Part shown: piece after piece, positions 54,844-63,959 of the stretch
Numbering within the stretch: position 1 is the first letter of the stretch
Layout: every line of letters starts with the position of its first letter
Assembly: GCA_019359045.1 (NCBI GenBank)
Contig: JAHHIA010000002.1
Span: 180,401 to 244,400 of the forward strand
From: Scytolyngbya sp. HA4215-MV1
GTDB taxonomy: Bacteria; Cyanobacteriota; Cyanobacteriia; Leptolyngbyales; Leptolyngbyaceae
Length of the DNA: 64,000 bases
Direction: 5' to 3'
Notes under the pieces: generated by a model
What the model saw: only the letters and a program-made list of their open reading frames with translations
The model's database searches: none
What the model was told of the DNA's origin: nothing
Translations under genes and position numbers: made by a program

Positions 54844-55641
54844 ATGAAACTCACTTGGATCGATCTGAATAGCTGGATTTTTGAGTTGGGAGAACAGACG
54901 ATATTGGTTGATCCCTGGCTGGTTGATCCCCTGATATTCTATGGTCAACCCTGGCTTTTTACGGCTTATCACAATACACCGATCTCCTTTACACCTCAAA
55001 CCTTACCCCCGATCGATTTAATTTTGATCGCTCAGGGGTTGGATGATCACTGCCACAAACCGACTTTAGCGTGTCTCGATCGCAGCATTCCCGTGATCGC
55101 TGCTCCAAGTGCCGCCCAAACCTTGCAGGCGTTGGGCTATGCCCAAGTCACAACACTACAATCTGGGCAGACGGTTGACCTGGCAGGAGGGATACAAATT
55201 ACTGCTGTACCGGGTGCTCCGATCCAACCGGGACAAATCGAAAATGGCTATCTGTTGCGCGACCGAGGCAATGGAGCGTCACTCTACTATGAACCGCACC
55301 TGTTTCCCGGGGCAGCGGCGGTTCAGCATTACATCGAGCAGGTGGATGTGGCGATCGCTCCGGTTATTGGTCAAATTTTTCCCCTCCTGGGACAGGTGAT
55401 TATGGGCCCTGAACAAACGATGGCGTTGGTCAAGACACTTCAACCTCAATTCTTTCTACCTACGACTTTGGGGGATATCCGGGCCAGTGGCATTCTGCCA
55501 ATGCTGACCCGATCAGTGGGGAGTGTGGAAGAATTTCAGGCTTTGTTACATCAGTCGCTTCTCTCGACTCAGCTACTTCATCCTGTACCGGGAGAAGCGA
55601 TCGAAATTGACACGATCGCAGGAAAAACCTCCAGGGGATAG
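54844..55641 (+). CDS. MBL-fold metal-dependent hydrolase
   Basis: A 265-residue metallo-beta-lactamase-fold protein. I choose the ATG at 54844 because upstream codons from 54757 lack family sense. The fold opens with LTWIDLNSWIFELGEQTILVDPWLVD (metal strand), and the metal motif is GLDDHCHKP with Asp67, Asp68, His69 and His71, a variant of H-x-H-x-D-H. Later strands include GGIQITAVPGAP and FFLPTTLGDIRASG. The motif order fits the UlaG-like/ycf-related group in cyanobacteria. Substrate unknown. Confidence 0.85.
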   Translation: MKLTWIDLNSWIFELGEQTILVDPWLVDPLIFYGQPWLFTAYHNTPISFTPQTLPPIDLILIAQGLDDHCHKPTLACLDRSIPVIAAPSAAQTLQALGYAQVTTLQSGQTVDLAGGIQITAVPGAPIQPGQIENGYLLRDRGNGASLYYEPHLFPGAAAVQHYIEQVDVAIAPVIGQIFPLLGQVIMGPEQTMALVKTLQPQFFLPTTLGDIRASGILPMLTRSVGSVEEFQALLHQSLLSTQLLHPVPGEAIEIDTIAGKTSRG

Positions 55642-55803
55642 CTGGCAGGAATCTTAACGATTGACATCAACCAATTTCAAATCGAGTCTCTAGCAGAAAC
55701 TAGCCAGGAGCCTGAATCTGCAAGGAGGCATAATTCTGGATTCTAATTTCTGACTTCCCACCCTGACTCGATCACCTCCACTATTGACAACAGCAATGTG
55801 CTC

Positions 55804-55916
55804 TCTAATAGCTGGGCTAAATTAAATTGGAGATGTTTTTGGGGTGGAGGGGATAAAACCTCCTGCCTGGGGGTGCAGCCCCCTTTCTTACAATTAATTA
55901 GGGCTACCTACTTATC
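55804..55916 (+). mobile_element. MITE-like element, copy B, overlapping the end of ftsZ
   Basis: About 113 bases, inverted relative to 32409-32529 and roughly 85 percent identical: shared blocks include GGGCTAAATTAAATTG, GATGTTTTTG, GATAAAACC and, at the right end, TTAGGGCTACCTACTTATC. The internal palindrome is shortened here (CTGGGGGTGCAGCCCCC). Its terminal bases provide the last bases of the final ftsZ codon and the TAA stop. The rest of the spacer (55642-55803) contains a TTGACA-N16-TAATAG promoter-like pair at 55784-55811 pointing towards ftsZ antisense. Confidence 0.85.
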
Positions 55917-57213
55917 TGGGTGGACGACGACGCTGCAAAAATTCGGGAATATCCAACCCAGCCGATCTAGGTTTGGTGGGATCGAGGGGTGCAGACGGGG
56001 TCGGTGTAGAAGGCGGACTGGGTCTGCGAGGTGCTGGTGTGGCGGCTTTGTTCGTTGCAGGGGGAACATGAACTTCTCCCGTAAAGCCTGTCGCAATTAC
56101 GGTGACCCGAATTTCTCCCTGTAGCCGATCGTCTAACACTGCCCCAAAAATAATGTTGGCGTTGGGATCAACGACTTCATAAATAATCTCAGCGGCAGCA
56201 TTGACCTCATGCAAAGTCAGATCATGTCCACCTGTGATATTGAAGACAACCCCTCTTGCACCATCGATCGAAGACTCCAACAGGGGGGACGAAATCGCGG
56301 CAATCGCGGCTTCTCTTGCCCGCGATTTACCAGATCCCACCCCAATTCCCATTAATGCAGAACCTGCATCTGCCATCACAGCCCGCACGTCCGCAAAGTC
56401 TACATTGACCAGACCGGGGACCGTGATGATATCTGAAATACCCTGAACCCCCTGACGCAAGATATCGTCTGCGACCCTAAATGCTTCCTGTACTGGAGTT
56501 TGTTCTGAAATCACGGAGAGCAACTTGTCATTGGGGATGATGATTAGGGTATCGACTCGGCTCTGGAGTGCAGCAATCCCCTCTTCTGCCTGTCCAGTAC
56601 GTCTGCGCCCTTCAAAGGTAAACGGGCGAGTGACGACACCCACGGTCAGAGCCCCTGCTTCCTTTGCCACTTCAGCGACAATCGGGGCTGCCCCTGTCCC
56701 TGTGCCACCGCCCATTCCTGCTGTGATAAAAACTAAATCGGAATGTTCTAACGCTGCGGCAATATCATCCCGTGATTCTTCCGCTGCCTTTTGCCCGATC
56801 GAAGGATTTCCCCCAGCACCCAATCCTCTGGTCAGTTTTTGCCCCATTTGTAATCGTTTGGGGGCAGCTGCTTGTGCCAGTGCCTGTGCATCTGTATTAA
56901 TCGACCAGAACTCCACCCCAGCAACATCACTCGCGATCATGCGGTTGACCGCATTGCCTCCACCCCCACCAACACCGATGACTTTGATTCTGGCAATACT
57001 ACTCAACACGATGTCATCGCTCCTAGATTCTTCACTGAGCAAGCTTTTTGAATTGGAGTGTTGTCCCACATGCAGCCCAGAATTACTAAATGAGTTGGAA
57101 GCATTCATCCCTGAGAAATTAGAGTTTTCCTCAGACTGAGAGCTTTCATGATCCAGCGCTTCCCTGTTATCAAGATTCATTTGAATTGAGGTGAATTTAT
57201 GATCGAGCGTCAT
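55912..57213 (-). CDS. ftsZ: Cell division tubulin homologue FtsZ
   Basis: GTP-binding protein that forms the cytokinetic ring. I place the start at 57213 (MTLDHKFTS), which fits cyanobacterial FtsZ; the frame upstream has no family sense. After an 90-residue disordered N-terminus, the core shows [38 protein letters not shown] (GTP tubulin signature), RTGQAEEGI and [20 protein letters not shown] Pro-rich linker leads to the C-terminal FtsA/ZipN-binding peptide [15 protein letters not shown]. The family usually ends RRRPPKN or similar; here the stop comes from a MITE-like element. Length 433. Confidence 0.98.
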   Translation of the reverse strand: MTLDHKFTSIQMNLDNREALDHESSQSEENSNFSGMNASNSFSNSGLHVGQHSNSKSLLSEESRSDDIVLSSIARIKVIGVGGGGGNAVNRMIASDVAGVEFWSINTDAQALAQAAAPKRLQMGQKLTRGLGAGGNPSIGQKAAEESRDDIAAALEHSDLVFITAGMGGGTGTGAAPIVAEVAKEAGALTVGVVTRPFTFEGRRRTGQAEEGIAALQSRVDTLIIIPNDKLLSVISEQTPVQEAFRVADDILRQGVQGISDIITVPGLVNVDFADVRAVMADAGSALMGIGVGSGKSRAREAAIAAISSPLLESSIDGARGVVFNITGGHDLTLHEVNAAAEIIYEVVDPNANIIFGAVLDDRLQGEIRVTVIATGFTGEVHVPPATNKAATPAPRRPSPPSTPTPSAPLDPTKPRSAGLDIPEFLQRRRPPR

Positions 57214-57374
57214 TGCGATTACAAAAGGGCTATGAACAGGTCCAGATACTAAAGGGATGTCAACAACAGAGCCAATCTCAATAAAGCTGAAATCAATAGA
57301 AAATTTGCAACTGTTCAACCTGAATTGAGAACCGGAAGAATGCAAAATTTATAATTTTTGATTCTCTCACACTC

Positions 57375-58250
57375 CTAGTTTTCGGGGGGGACGGTTTTTT
57401 CAGGATTTTTGGGTTTATTCATTTCTATAGAAGGCATATCGGGATTTCTGAGATCAATGTAGGCGATCTCGCTGGCATTAACTCGTTCAGATAAATGCCG
57501 CAGACGGTCTAATGTACTCAATTGTTTGGGAAAAGCCGAACGATAGGGACCACAATAAACCGTGCCCAGTTCAGTTTTGAGAACCAAGTTTGCTGGATCT
57601 CGCCAGTCAATCTCAAAGATTTTGACTGGGCTTTGACTGACTGCTTGATAAAGTTTAGTCCAGTAAAGGTGATAGTACTCTGGTTTACCAAGAATTTTTA
57701 GAGATGGCAATCTGAGAGAAAGGTCAAGAGATGTATAGTTGGCGAGCGGAAAGCGTGCACCGCTCGCATCCAACAATTCTGCTCCGGTTGGGAAGGGTTG
57801 GGAAGCAGAGTCTTTGGCAACAGGATTGGCGACTGGGGCGATTGGTGAAACCGCAGGCAGTGCGATCGCAACAGGCAATCGTTCTGTAACTTGCACCGTT
57901 AGCCCTGGCGGAAATAGCCGTCTATCGACTTTAGCATCGGAAATTGGGGCATTGGCTTTGAGGGTTTTGGCAATTGAGCGAGGATCGATCTTCAGCAAAA
58001 ACTGGGGCGTATTCAGCGGCAGCAACGCGCGTAACGTTTGTTCTGGGATAAATTTATTTCCTTCAATTACAACCTGGTCTTTGCCAACTAACCAAATAGG
58101 CAAGGTTGATACCCACACAACCCCCCCTGCTAATCCACTCACTGCCACGGTTCGCCAACTAACCTGAAGCCATTTTAATTTTCGCTGTCTACGTAATTTT
58201 TGTCGCCGCTGGGCTAGTTCTACTTGGGAGATGGATATGATGCTGGTCAT
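57375..58250 (-). CDS. ftsQ: Cell division protein FtsQ
   Basis: A 291-residue bitopic membrane protein of the divisome. The cytoplasmic N-terminus is basic (RRQKLRRQRKLKWLQ), one membrane helix follows (VAVSGLAGGVVWVSTLPIWL), then the POTRA domain: DQVVIEGNKFIPEQTLRALL and LLKIDPRSIAKTLKANAPI, VDRRLFPPGLTVQVTERLPV. The periplasmic beta domain ends at a basic tail. It is followed by ftsZ 161 bases downstream on the same strand, as is usual in cyanobacteria; the usual upstream murC-murB genes are not here, and the next gene upstream is unrelated. Confidence 0.92.
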   Translation of the reverse strand: MTSIISISQVELAQRRQKLRRQRKLKWLQVSWRTVAVSGLAGGVVWVSTLPIWLVGKDQVVIEGNKFIPEQTLRALLPLNTPQFLLKIDPRSIAKTLKANAPISDAKVDRRLFPPGLTVQVTERLPVAIALPAVSPIAPVANPVAKDSASQPFPTGAELLDASGARFPLANYTSLDLSLRLPSLKILGKPEYYHLYWTKLYQAVSQSPVKIFEIDWRDPANLVLKTELGTVYCGPYRSAFPKQLSTLDRLRHLSERVNASEIAYIDLRNPDMPSIEMNKPKNPEKTVPPEN

Positions 58251-58825
58251 CCTGATTTTCTCAATTCCGGGGCAGAAGGATGACGATCGGCTGGGTTGCT
58301 TGCCAGCACTCCGTCACATACTCGAAGCTGATAGTTTAGCTCATATTCCAGTGGGTGCAAGCGCATTCTTTTCAGTCAGTACAAGCGCATAAATCAGAAA
58401 CTCTTGGGTCTAAAAACAGGACATTTCGATTACATGTCTTTGCAGCCAACATTTACGCCAAAGGCAACTTGCTTGCTTCCTATCGCTAACTATGCCCTCC
58501 CATTTAATCACTCATTTCAATCTATGCAAGACTATCCGTAAAAAAAACTGTAATGCTTGTACTGTGCACGATCGCACTCGTTGCATGAGCTGAAAAGACG
58601 TAACAAAATAGCAGGGTGTGGATGTCAGTCTCCTCACCCTGGTTGATTAGAATGTGGTTCCCAGGTGCGATCTCGTCTGGGGACCGCTTAGCAAACGGAC
58701 GTTGCTGATTCTGGGTATGAATTTGGAGTTGTATGAATTGAAACTTCCTTCCAATTCATACTGAACTGCTATTCAGCAACCGAAAACAGCGTAACCAAGC
58801 CTCAAGAGAGCACGGGTTGAACTGG
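58251..58825. other. Gene-free region upstream of ftsQ with a repeated hairpin element
   Basis: About 575 bases. A strong hairpin GTATGAATTG (58731-58740) and CAATTCATAC (58752-58761) is preceded by a direct partial copy GTATGAATTTGG at 58715. Promoter sequence for ftsQ-ftsZ must lie at the left part (58251-58450). I found no tRNA, RNA gene or credible frame. Confidence 0.45.
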
Positions 58826-59218
58826 TTATACTTCGTTCAACTTGCCACGAATCATTTCAATCCGTTTGCGGTTGACCCCCAGGTCAGATTTGCCCAATCT
58901 AGAAGCAGATCGAACCTGAATGACTCCAGCGGCTTCATCCAAGTAAAATTCCACATCATCGACAAAGCCCATGAGCCCACTCGTAAACTCAGCATAGAGA
59001 TAGCTAGCGGATTCACTCACAATGTGTGTTTTAGGCAGGGCTTGAATGATGCGTTTGAGGTCAGCCATTGCCTGTGGGGGCGATGTGCGGTAGGTCAGCG
59101 GTTCAATGTGATGCGTGGCATCTGCATCTTGACTACAGACACAATTCGGAGAACTGGGGCAGGGAGAGAGTTTTCCATCGTAGACACCCAGATTCGTTGG
59201 TCGTTTTCCTGCAAACAT
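58826..59218 (-). CDS. DUF1499-family protein
   Basis: A 130-residue protein from the ATG at 59218, preferred because GGAGG lies four bases upstream; the frame is open back to 59260. The family pattern is clear: GVYDGKLSPCPSSPNCVCSQ near the start, MADLKRIIQALPKTHIV, YLYAEFTSGLMGFVDDVEFYL and VRSASRLGKSDLGVNRKRIE. The function is unknown. The conserved Cys in SPNCV could bind a metal or thiol. Stands alone. Confidence 0.88.
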   Translation of the reverse strand: MFAGKRPTNLGVYDGKLSPCPSSPNCVCSQDADATHHIEPLTYRTSPPQAMADLKRIIQALPKTHIVSESASYLYAEFTSGLMGFVDDVEFYLDEAAGVIQVRSASRLGKSDLGVNRKRIEMIRGKLNEV

Positions 59219-59371
59219 CATGCCTCCATAAAAAATGGGATCAAGACATGGAGATCCCATTGCGGATGATCAACAGCTTATACCTTGGGTTACCTCATGA
59301 GCTGTTTCCTACTCTGGATTCGTCTGAGGAATATTGTGCAGCTTGCTCCAGATTAGGTTTTAGGAATGGGT

Positions 59372-59890
59372 CTAAGTTGCACTTTTCCTGGGGGAGGGGC
59401 TGGCTTTGGATTCTGCTTCCGGTGCTTGCAGGGCACGATCGAGCGTTGCTCTTGCCTCTTCAGCCTGCGATCGGGCTTCGCGGTAGCGCAGATTCAACTG
59501 AGCAAAGGTCTTGAGAACCTTAAAGCCTTCTTTCAGACGATTGATTTGATCTTCTGTGATCGGATCATCTTGGAACAAGATATCTACCAAATCACGGATT
59601 TGATAGGCTTCCAATCGAATATCTTGAACCTTCATTTTTAAGGTTGCCAGGTTGCTCAGCACTTGAACTGCCTGAGTGATTGTATCTTCTTCGCTACTGG
59701 GTAGGGGTTCCATCTCTTTCACTTCAATAAATTGCTGCGGACCAAATCCATCCGAGAGGTCAGTCGGCAACGCTCCCGTGTCCATCAGTTCCATCAACTG
59801 ATCCATAGCTTTGTCACGGGCTTTTTCTGAATCTTTACCGGGCACAGTCAAAATGACTTCCGGACTCTGAGCAAGTGTATACCGAACCAT
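59372..59890 (-). CDS. Conserved cyanobacterial hypothetical protein with helical core
   Basis: A 172-residue soluble protein. It begins VRYTLAQSPEVILTVPGKDSEK, then an acidic middle (FGPQQFIEVKEMEPLPSSEE) and a long helical region (LSNLATLKMKVQDIRLEAYQ, NLRYREARSQAEEARATLDR) that may form a coiled coil, ending with a Pro/Ser/Lys tail. I recognise it only as a type seen in cyanobacteria. No operon partner: 112 bases to the next gene. Confidence 0.75.
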   Translation of the reverse strand: MVRYTLAQSPEVILTVPGKDSEKARDKAMDQLMELMDTGALPTDLSDGFGPQQFIEVKEMEPLPSSEEDTITQAVQVLSNLATLKMKVQDIRLEAYQIRDLVDILFQDDPITEDQINRLKEGFKVLKTFAQLNLRYREARSQAEEARATLDRALQAPEAESKASPSPRKSAT

Positions 59891-60291
59891 AGGGATTCAA
59901 GCGGAGATTTTCGCCGATCGAGGGGTGAACCGTAAGAGAAAAACCAATAAGACACAAAATATCGCCCAAGACCCTGCCAGCGGTAATGTTTGATATTAAA
60001 CTGCCATTCTAAAAGATTGGGTTGTTTTTGGCGATCAGGCATTGAATCGACTGAACCTCTGACCTGCACGGCTTTACCTATTCCCTTGCTAGTGGCTTAA
60101 CCAAATGCTCCCCGCTTTGCTGGCAACCAACACCCGAGGATCGATTCTTACCACCACCACGAATGAGTTTGAAGGGTGCGTAATATTCTTAGAAAAGCTA
60201 GGGAAAAGGGAGCTACGAATTATTTCATAGAATTAGACTAAAAAAAGAGTTGCTTGGATCAATCCAAATCTAAACCAATGAGCGATTTCAG
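59891..60291. other. Intergenic stretch, nothing recognised
   Basis: About 400 bases, turning AT-rich at the right end next to the PycTM-like gene. A TTGGATCAATCCAA palindrome lies at about 60255-60268, possibly part of a terminator for that gene. A 73-codon frame at 59848-60069 seems accidental. No RNA gene or repeat family seen. Confidence 0.4.
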
Positions 60292-60867
60292 TTAAGCAAC
60301 AGAAAATAGATAACTAACAGCTGCCACAACAAAAAGAATTAAACTGAATGCTGCAAATCCAAACCCAATGTTAACTGCAAGATGCTTCTTGCGGACGTTA
60401 TGCGAAAGAATATAAATTTCCTCTGCAAGCACTTTAAGCTCAAATTGCTCTTCTATAGACTCAAGCGTGACTTGAAACTTCCGCTGATCTAAACCCTCAA
60501 TAAACTGGAAAAACCAGACTATTTTTTCGGAAGGGTATATATCAGAATTTTGGCATTGCGACTCGGCTTTTTTAATAATTCGCTTGACTTCGTTAGTTGA
60601 ATAGATTCGCGACCAAATACAAGCTATAGAAGATCCAATAGAGACGATTAATGATAAAAGCATCAATGCGAGGCTTAACCCTGTTACCCAATTGAATTCA
60701 GCAAGAATTACTCGTAATTTATCAGGTTCGGAAAAAATCGTGCTTGTCAAAAACGCTAAGAATCCCGTATCAATCGCTAAAACTACTTGAGCCTTTGAGT
60801 CCGCACTTTTATACCAATCTAAAACACTTTCATACAGTCGTCGTGCATACTCCAATTGGTTAGACAT
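60292..60867 (-). CDS. PycTM-like Pycsar effector (DUF5706 family) membrane protein
   Basis: A 191-residue protein from the ATG at 60867 (AGGGGA seven bases upstream). The family pattern is W-Y-x-S-A-D-S-K-A then a membrane helix (QVVLAIDTGFLAFLTSTIF), a second helix (WVTGLSLALMLLSLIVSIG), a soluble stretch, the helix EIYILSHNVRKKHLAVN and a last membrane helix (AAFSLILFVVAAVSYLF). In Pycsar anti-phage systems such proteins sense cCMP or cUMP and disrupt the membrane. No pyrimidine cyclase gene is next to it, so it appears orphan. Base composition is low in GC (about 33 percent in one sampled 60-base line against 53 percent in the adjacent gene), suggesting transfer. Confidence 0.78.
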   Translation of the reverse strand: MSNQLEYARRLYESVLDWYKSADSKAQVVLAIDTGFLAFLTSTIFSEPDKLRVILAEFNWVTGLSLALMLLSLIVSIGSSIACIWSRIYSTNEVKRIIKKAESQCQNSDIYPSEKIVWFFQFIEGLDQRKFQVTLESIEEQFELKVLAEEIYILSHNVRKKHLAVNIGFGFAAFSLILFVVAAVSYLFSVA

Positions 60868-61059
60868 CGTGACGTCCCCTATGCAAATTTCTAATATAGA
60901 GTCCACCCATTGCAAAATACCACTGTCGCATCGCTACACTGAATTCCTCAATATTTTTAGGAGTAATCCGAGTAAAATTCCTAGAGAAGGCACGTTGCAA
61001 ATGTCCTTTCAGTGCTGTGCCTAATGACTTCGTTCTAGCTAACATAAATTCAGGCAGTT

Positions 61060-61584
61060 GTGAGTTCAGACAGTTTAAGCATCGCTAAAACCGAATACCA
61101 GGCAGGGCAAGATGCCTTTGAGCGAGGGCAATACCGCCAATCTGTAGAATTTCTAGAGAAAGCCAGTGCGCTGCTCTCGCCCACGTCTCAGCTAGCGGGT
61201 GAGGTGCATTTATGGCTGGTCACTGCTTACGAAGCCGCTGGCTTGCGCACCGAAGCGATCGACCTCTGCCGCAAAATGACCCGCCACCCCGACTACAAAA
61301 CTCGCACAGAAGGGAAGCGCATTCTCTACATTCTGGAAGCCCCTCAACTCAAACGCCCTGCTGAATGGTTAACCCAGATTCCGGATTTAAATGAACTCCA
61401 AAATGGAGAATCCAAACTTCGCCAAGCTGCCGGAACCCCCACCAAATCAACCCCATCGCAGTCTCGCTACCAACCGATCGAACCCGCCGATCCCGACCAG
61501 GTAGATACTCAAGACAACCGGTTTGTTTGGGTGGCGTTGATCGCTGCGGGGCTGGTGTTGGTTAGCTTGATCGGGTTGAGTTAG
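61060..61584 (+). CDS. TPR-like protein with C-terminal membrane anchor
   Basis: A 174-residue protein starting at a GTG. Residues 1-105 form two to three TPR-like helical repeats (EYQAGQDAFERGQYRQSVEFL, GEVHLWLVTAYEAAGLRTEAI). A polar linker with PSQSRYQPIEPADP leads to one C-terminal membrane helix (FVWVALIAAGLVLVSLIGL). It is likely cytoplasmic with a tail anchor. The family is seen in cyanobacteria, function unknown. It diverges from the PycTM-like gene and lies 67 bases upstream of the tldE-like gene. Confidence 0.82.
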   Translation: MSSDSLSIAKTEYQAGQDAFERGQYRQSVEFLEKASALLSPTSQLAGEVHLWLVTAYEAAGLRTEAIDLCRKMTRHPDYKTRTEGKRILYILEAPQLKRPAEWLTQIPDLNELQNGESKLRQAAGTPTKSTPSQSRYQPIEPADPDQVDTQDNRFVWVALIAAGLVLVSLIGLS

Positions 61585-61651
61585 AGATTCTGCACAAATT
61601 CTTCATCCAGCCTAAGATCAGTAGAAACAAGCCTTTATTTTTCTTGCCACT

Positions 61652-62965
61652 GTGAGCGACGCAATACTAGAAACGATTCTGAAACTGGCAAAACAACGGG
61701 TTGAGTCAGCCGAGATTTACTACGCCTCTAGTCAAGATACGCCGATCGAATTTGAGAACAATCGGCTGAAATCTCTGCAAACAAAAGCCATTCGTGGAGT
61801 TGCTTTGCGAGTGATTCATCAGGGGCGGTTGGGGTTTGCCAGTTCTACCGATCTAACTCGTTTAGAAGATTTGGTCGATGCGGCGGTACAAACCTCTGAC
61901 ATTGGAGATGTGGCAGAGTTTGAATTTGCTGCTCATGAACTCAAAGCGGAAGCAACGATTGGGCGCACTTACACGCCGCCCACTACCCAAGAATTGGTCG
62001 AAGTGGGCGAACGCTTGATCCAGCAAGTGCACGACTACAACCCCAACATTTTGGTGGATGCCGGTTTTCATGTACGATCGGGGTCTGCCAGAATCGCGAC
62101 CAGCAGCGGAGTATACGCCGAGCGTAGCAGTCAAACGCTCAGCGCCAGTCTATCGGGGAACTTAGTTCGGGGCGAAGACTTTTTGCAGGCATACAGCTAC
62201 GATGTCACCCGCGATCGCACCCCAGACTACGACCTGATTCTCAAAGAGCTCCTGCAAAAATATCAATGGGCAGAGCAACCTGCCACCATTCACAGTGGCA
62301 CTTTCCCCATACTCTTTACCCCGCGCGCGGCTGCTAGCACCCTGGGCAGATTGTTTGACACGATCTTGTCAGGGCAAGTGGTTGTCCAACGGGCATCTCC
62401 CCTGGCGGATAAAGTCGGAGAAAAATTATTTGACGATCGCTTCACGTTGTTTGAAGATCCCACCCTCGGGCCTTCTGCTTGCACCTTCGACGACGAAGGC
62501 ACACCCACCAGCCGCAAAGTCTTAATCGATCAAGGGACTGTAACGGGGTTTTATTGGGATCGCCGCTGGGCGGCGCGGGCAGGCTGTGAATCGACGGGCA
62601 ATGGGTTCCGGGGAGGGCTGTCCCGTCCTGGCCCTGATCTGGTTAACCTCTGCATGGCTCCTGGCAAAACCGCTACGGCTGACCTAATTGCTGGCATCGA
62701 AGAAGGGCTGATCGTGGATCAAGTCTTAGGTGCAGGGCAATCGAATCAATTGGCGGGGGAGTTTTCGGTCAACCTGGATCTGGGCTATAAAGTCGAGAAG
62801 GGACAGATTGTAGGACGAGTCAAAAACACAATGGTGGCAGGCAGCATTTTTGAGGCGTTCCAGCAACTAGTTGACCTGGGCGATCGACCCGAATGGGTTG
62901 GAGGAGGTGCTTATTTACCCAGTTTGTTGTTTGAGGCGTTAGGTGTTTCGGCACGGCAGGGCTAA
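61652..62965 (+). CDS. TldE/PmbA-like subunit of the TldD/TldE protease
   Basis: A 437-residue protein from a GTG. It matches the PmbA/TldE side of the heterodimer: ESAEIYYASSQDTPIEFENN, SLQTKAIRGVALRVIHQGR, LGFASSTDLTRLEDLVDAAV and the C-terminal core STGNGFRGGLSRPGPDLVN, YKVEKGQIVGRVKNTMVAGS. The zinc motif HExxxH of TldD is absent, as expected for TldE. The complex degrades unfolded peptides and matures some ribosomally made peptides. A TldD gene is not in the window. Confidence 0.9.
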   Translation: MSDAILETILKLAKQRVESAEIYYASSQDTPIEFENNRLKSLQTKAIRGVALRVIHQGRLGFASSTDLTRLEDLVDAAVQTSDIGDVAEFEFAAHELKAEATIGRTYTPPTTQELVEVGERLIQQVHDYNPNILVDAGFHVRSGSARIATSSGVYAERSSQTLSASLSGNLVRGEDFLQAYSYDVTRDRTPDYDLILKELLQKYQWAEQPATIHSGTFPILFTPRAAASTLGRLFDTILSGQVVVQRASPLADKVGEKLFDDRFTLFEDPTLGPSACTFDDEGTPTSRKVLIDQGTVTGFYWDRRWAARAGCESTGNGFRGGLSRPGPDLVNLCMAPGKTATADLIAGIEEGLIVDQVLGAGQSNQLAGEFSVNLDLGYKVEKGQIVGRVKNTMVAGSIFEAFQQLVDLGDRPEWVGGGAYLPSLLFEALGVSARQG

Positions 62966-63067
62966 GCAAGAATCTGAAGAATTTGGTTTGGGAGCCGGAG
63001 ACAAGGGACTTCAGACTGTAGACTTTAGACAGCTTTCGGTCTGGTGTCTCTCGTCCTACTTTCTGAT

Positions 63068-63910
63068 ATGCCCTCTAGAAGTTTTGCCTCTCCCCATCGC
63101 ACGTTCCGGCGAGGATTGATTCGCCTCCTGGCGCGGTGGCGTGTGCTTTGGATTATCGTACTGGCAGCACTAATGCTGTCTGGCTGTGTGCATTATGACG
63201 TGGGGATCAATTTCGATAGCCCCAATCGGGGAGAAATTGTGCAACATATCCGCTGGCAAGACCAGTTGACAGCGTTTAGTAATCCTTCATTGCGCCAATG
63301 GGTGGATGATCTCGATCGCCGCGCCCATCAGCTCCAGGGCAGAACGAAACGCATTTCCGATCGCGAAATCAGCGTCATCATTCCCTTCAGCAGTGCCACC
63401 GATTTAGAAACCAAATTCAATGAATTTCTCAATCCCAGCGCTGAAAGCCGCCGTCCCCTTGCCAGTCAGAGTGGCGCCGAGCTACCCGACTTTACCTCTC
63501 AACTCAGTGTCTCTCAAAATAATTTCTTCTTTTTGCAGCGAATTCACTTGAGCTACGATCTGGATTTGCGATCGCTCGGTCTGCTAGCCAGTAATGGGAA
63601 TTTGCTATTTAGCCCAGATTCGTTACTAGAACTGGAATTTAATCTACATACTCCCTGGGGCGCACGCAACCTGGTTGCTGCCAGCTCCAAAGCACAGCGT
63701 TCGACGACTTCAAGCCAATCTTCCACTGCTGAGGTTCAACAACAAGGAAAAGATCTGAGCTGGAATTTGAAGCCAGGACAGATCAATCATTTAGAAACGA
63801 CATTTTGGCTACCCAATCCACTCGGCATTGGCACTGTAATGATTGTTTCGCTTGTGGTTTTAGGGACTTATCTCAAGACCCAATTTTTGCCCACCGCACC
63901 AACGCCTTAA
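63068..63910 (+). CDS. DUF3153-family lipoprotein
   Basis: A 280-residue exported lipoprotein; ATG at 63068 is chosen, with a possible GTG at 63044. A basic start (FRRGLIRLLARWRVLW) precedes a hydrophobic segment ending LMLSGC, a lipobox. The body matches DUF3153: HYDVGINFDSPNRGEIVQHI, RTKRISDREISVIIPFSSAT, and a C-terminal membrane helix (GIGTVMIVSLVVLGTYL), as in family members. The role is unknown, possibly envelope maintenance. A hairpin follows 15 bases after the stop. Confidence 0.9.
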   Translation: MPSRSFASPHRTFRRGLIRLLARWRVLWIIVLAALMLSGCVHYDVGINFDSPNRGEIVQHIRWQDQLTAFSNPSLRQWVDDLDRRAHQLQGRTKRISDREISVIIPFSSATDLETKFNEFLNPSAESRRPLASQSGAELPDFTSQLSVSQNNFFFLQRIHLSYDLDLRSLGLLASNGNLLFSPDSLLELEFNLHTPWGARNLVAASSKAQRSTTSSQSSTAEVQQQGKDLSWNLKPGQINHLETTFWLPNPLGIGTVMIVSLVVLGTYLKTQFLPTAPTP

Positions 63911-63924
63911 GGTTTTGAGTCACT

Positions 63925-63959
63925 ATTTGGGGTGAGTTGCATCGCAACTCACCCCAAAT
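63925..63959. repeat. Long perfect hairpin after the DUF3153 gene
   Basis: A 35-base perfect palindrome with 16-base arms (ATTTGGGGTGAGTTGC and its complement) and a three-base loop (ATC). It lies just past the stop at 63910 and probably acts as a terminator or transcript end structure, though no T run follows; it is also of the size of cyanobacterial dispersed palindromes. Confidence 0.7.

Noticed and set aside
58625-58660. A CTCCTCAC motif that resembles the small RNA Yfr1
   Set aside because: The core ACTCCTCACAC is not matched and the flanking hairpins are absent.
59848-60069. A 73-codon Trp-rich frame upstream of the 59372 gene
   Set aside because: It runs into the next gene in another frame, lacks a good start and shows no known domain.
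60860-61045. A 61-codon minus-strand frame overlapping the start of the PycTM-like gene
   Set aside because: No ribosome site, start only 14 bases from a divergent start, and no known family; could be leader sequence.
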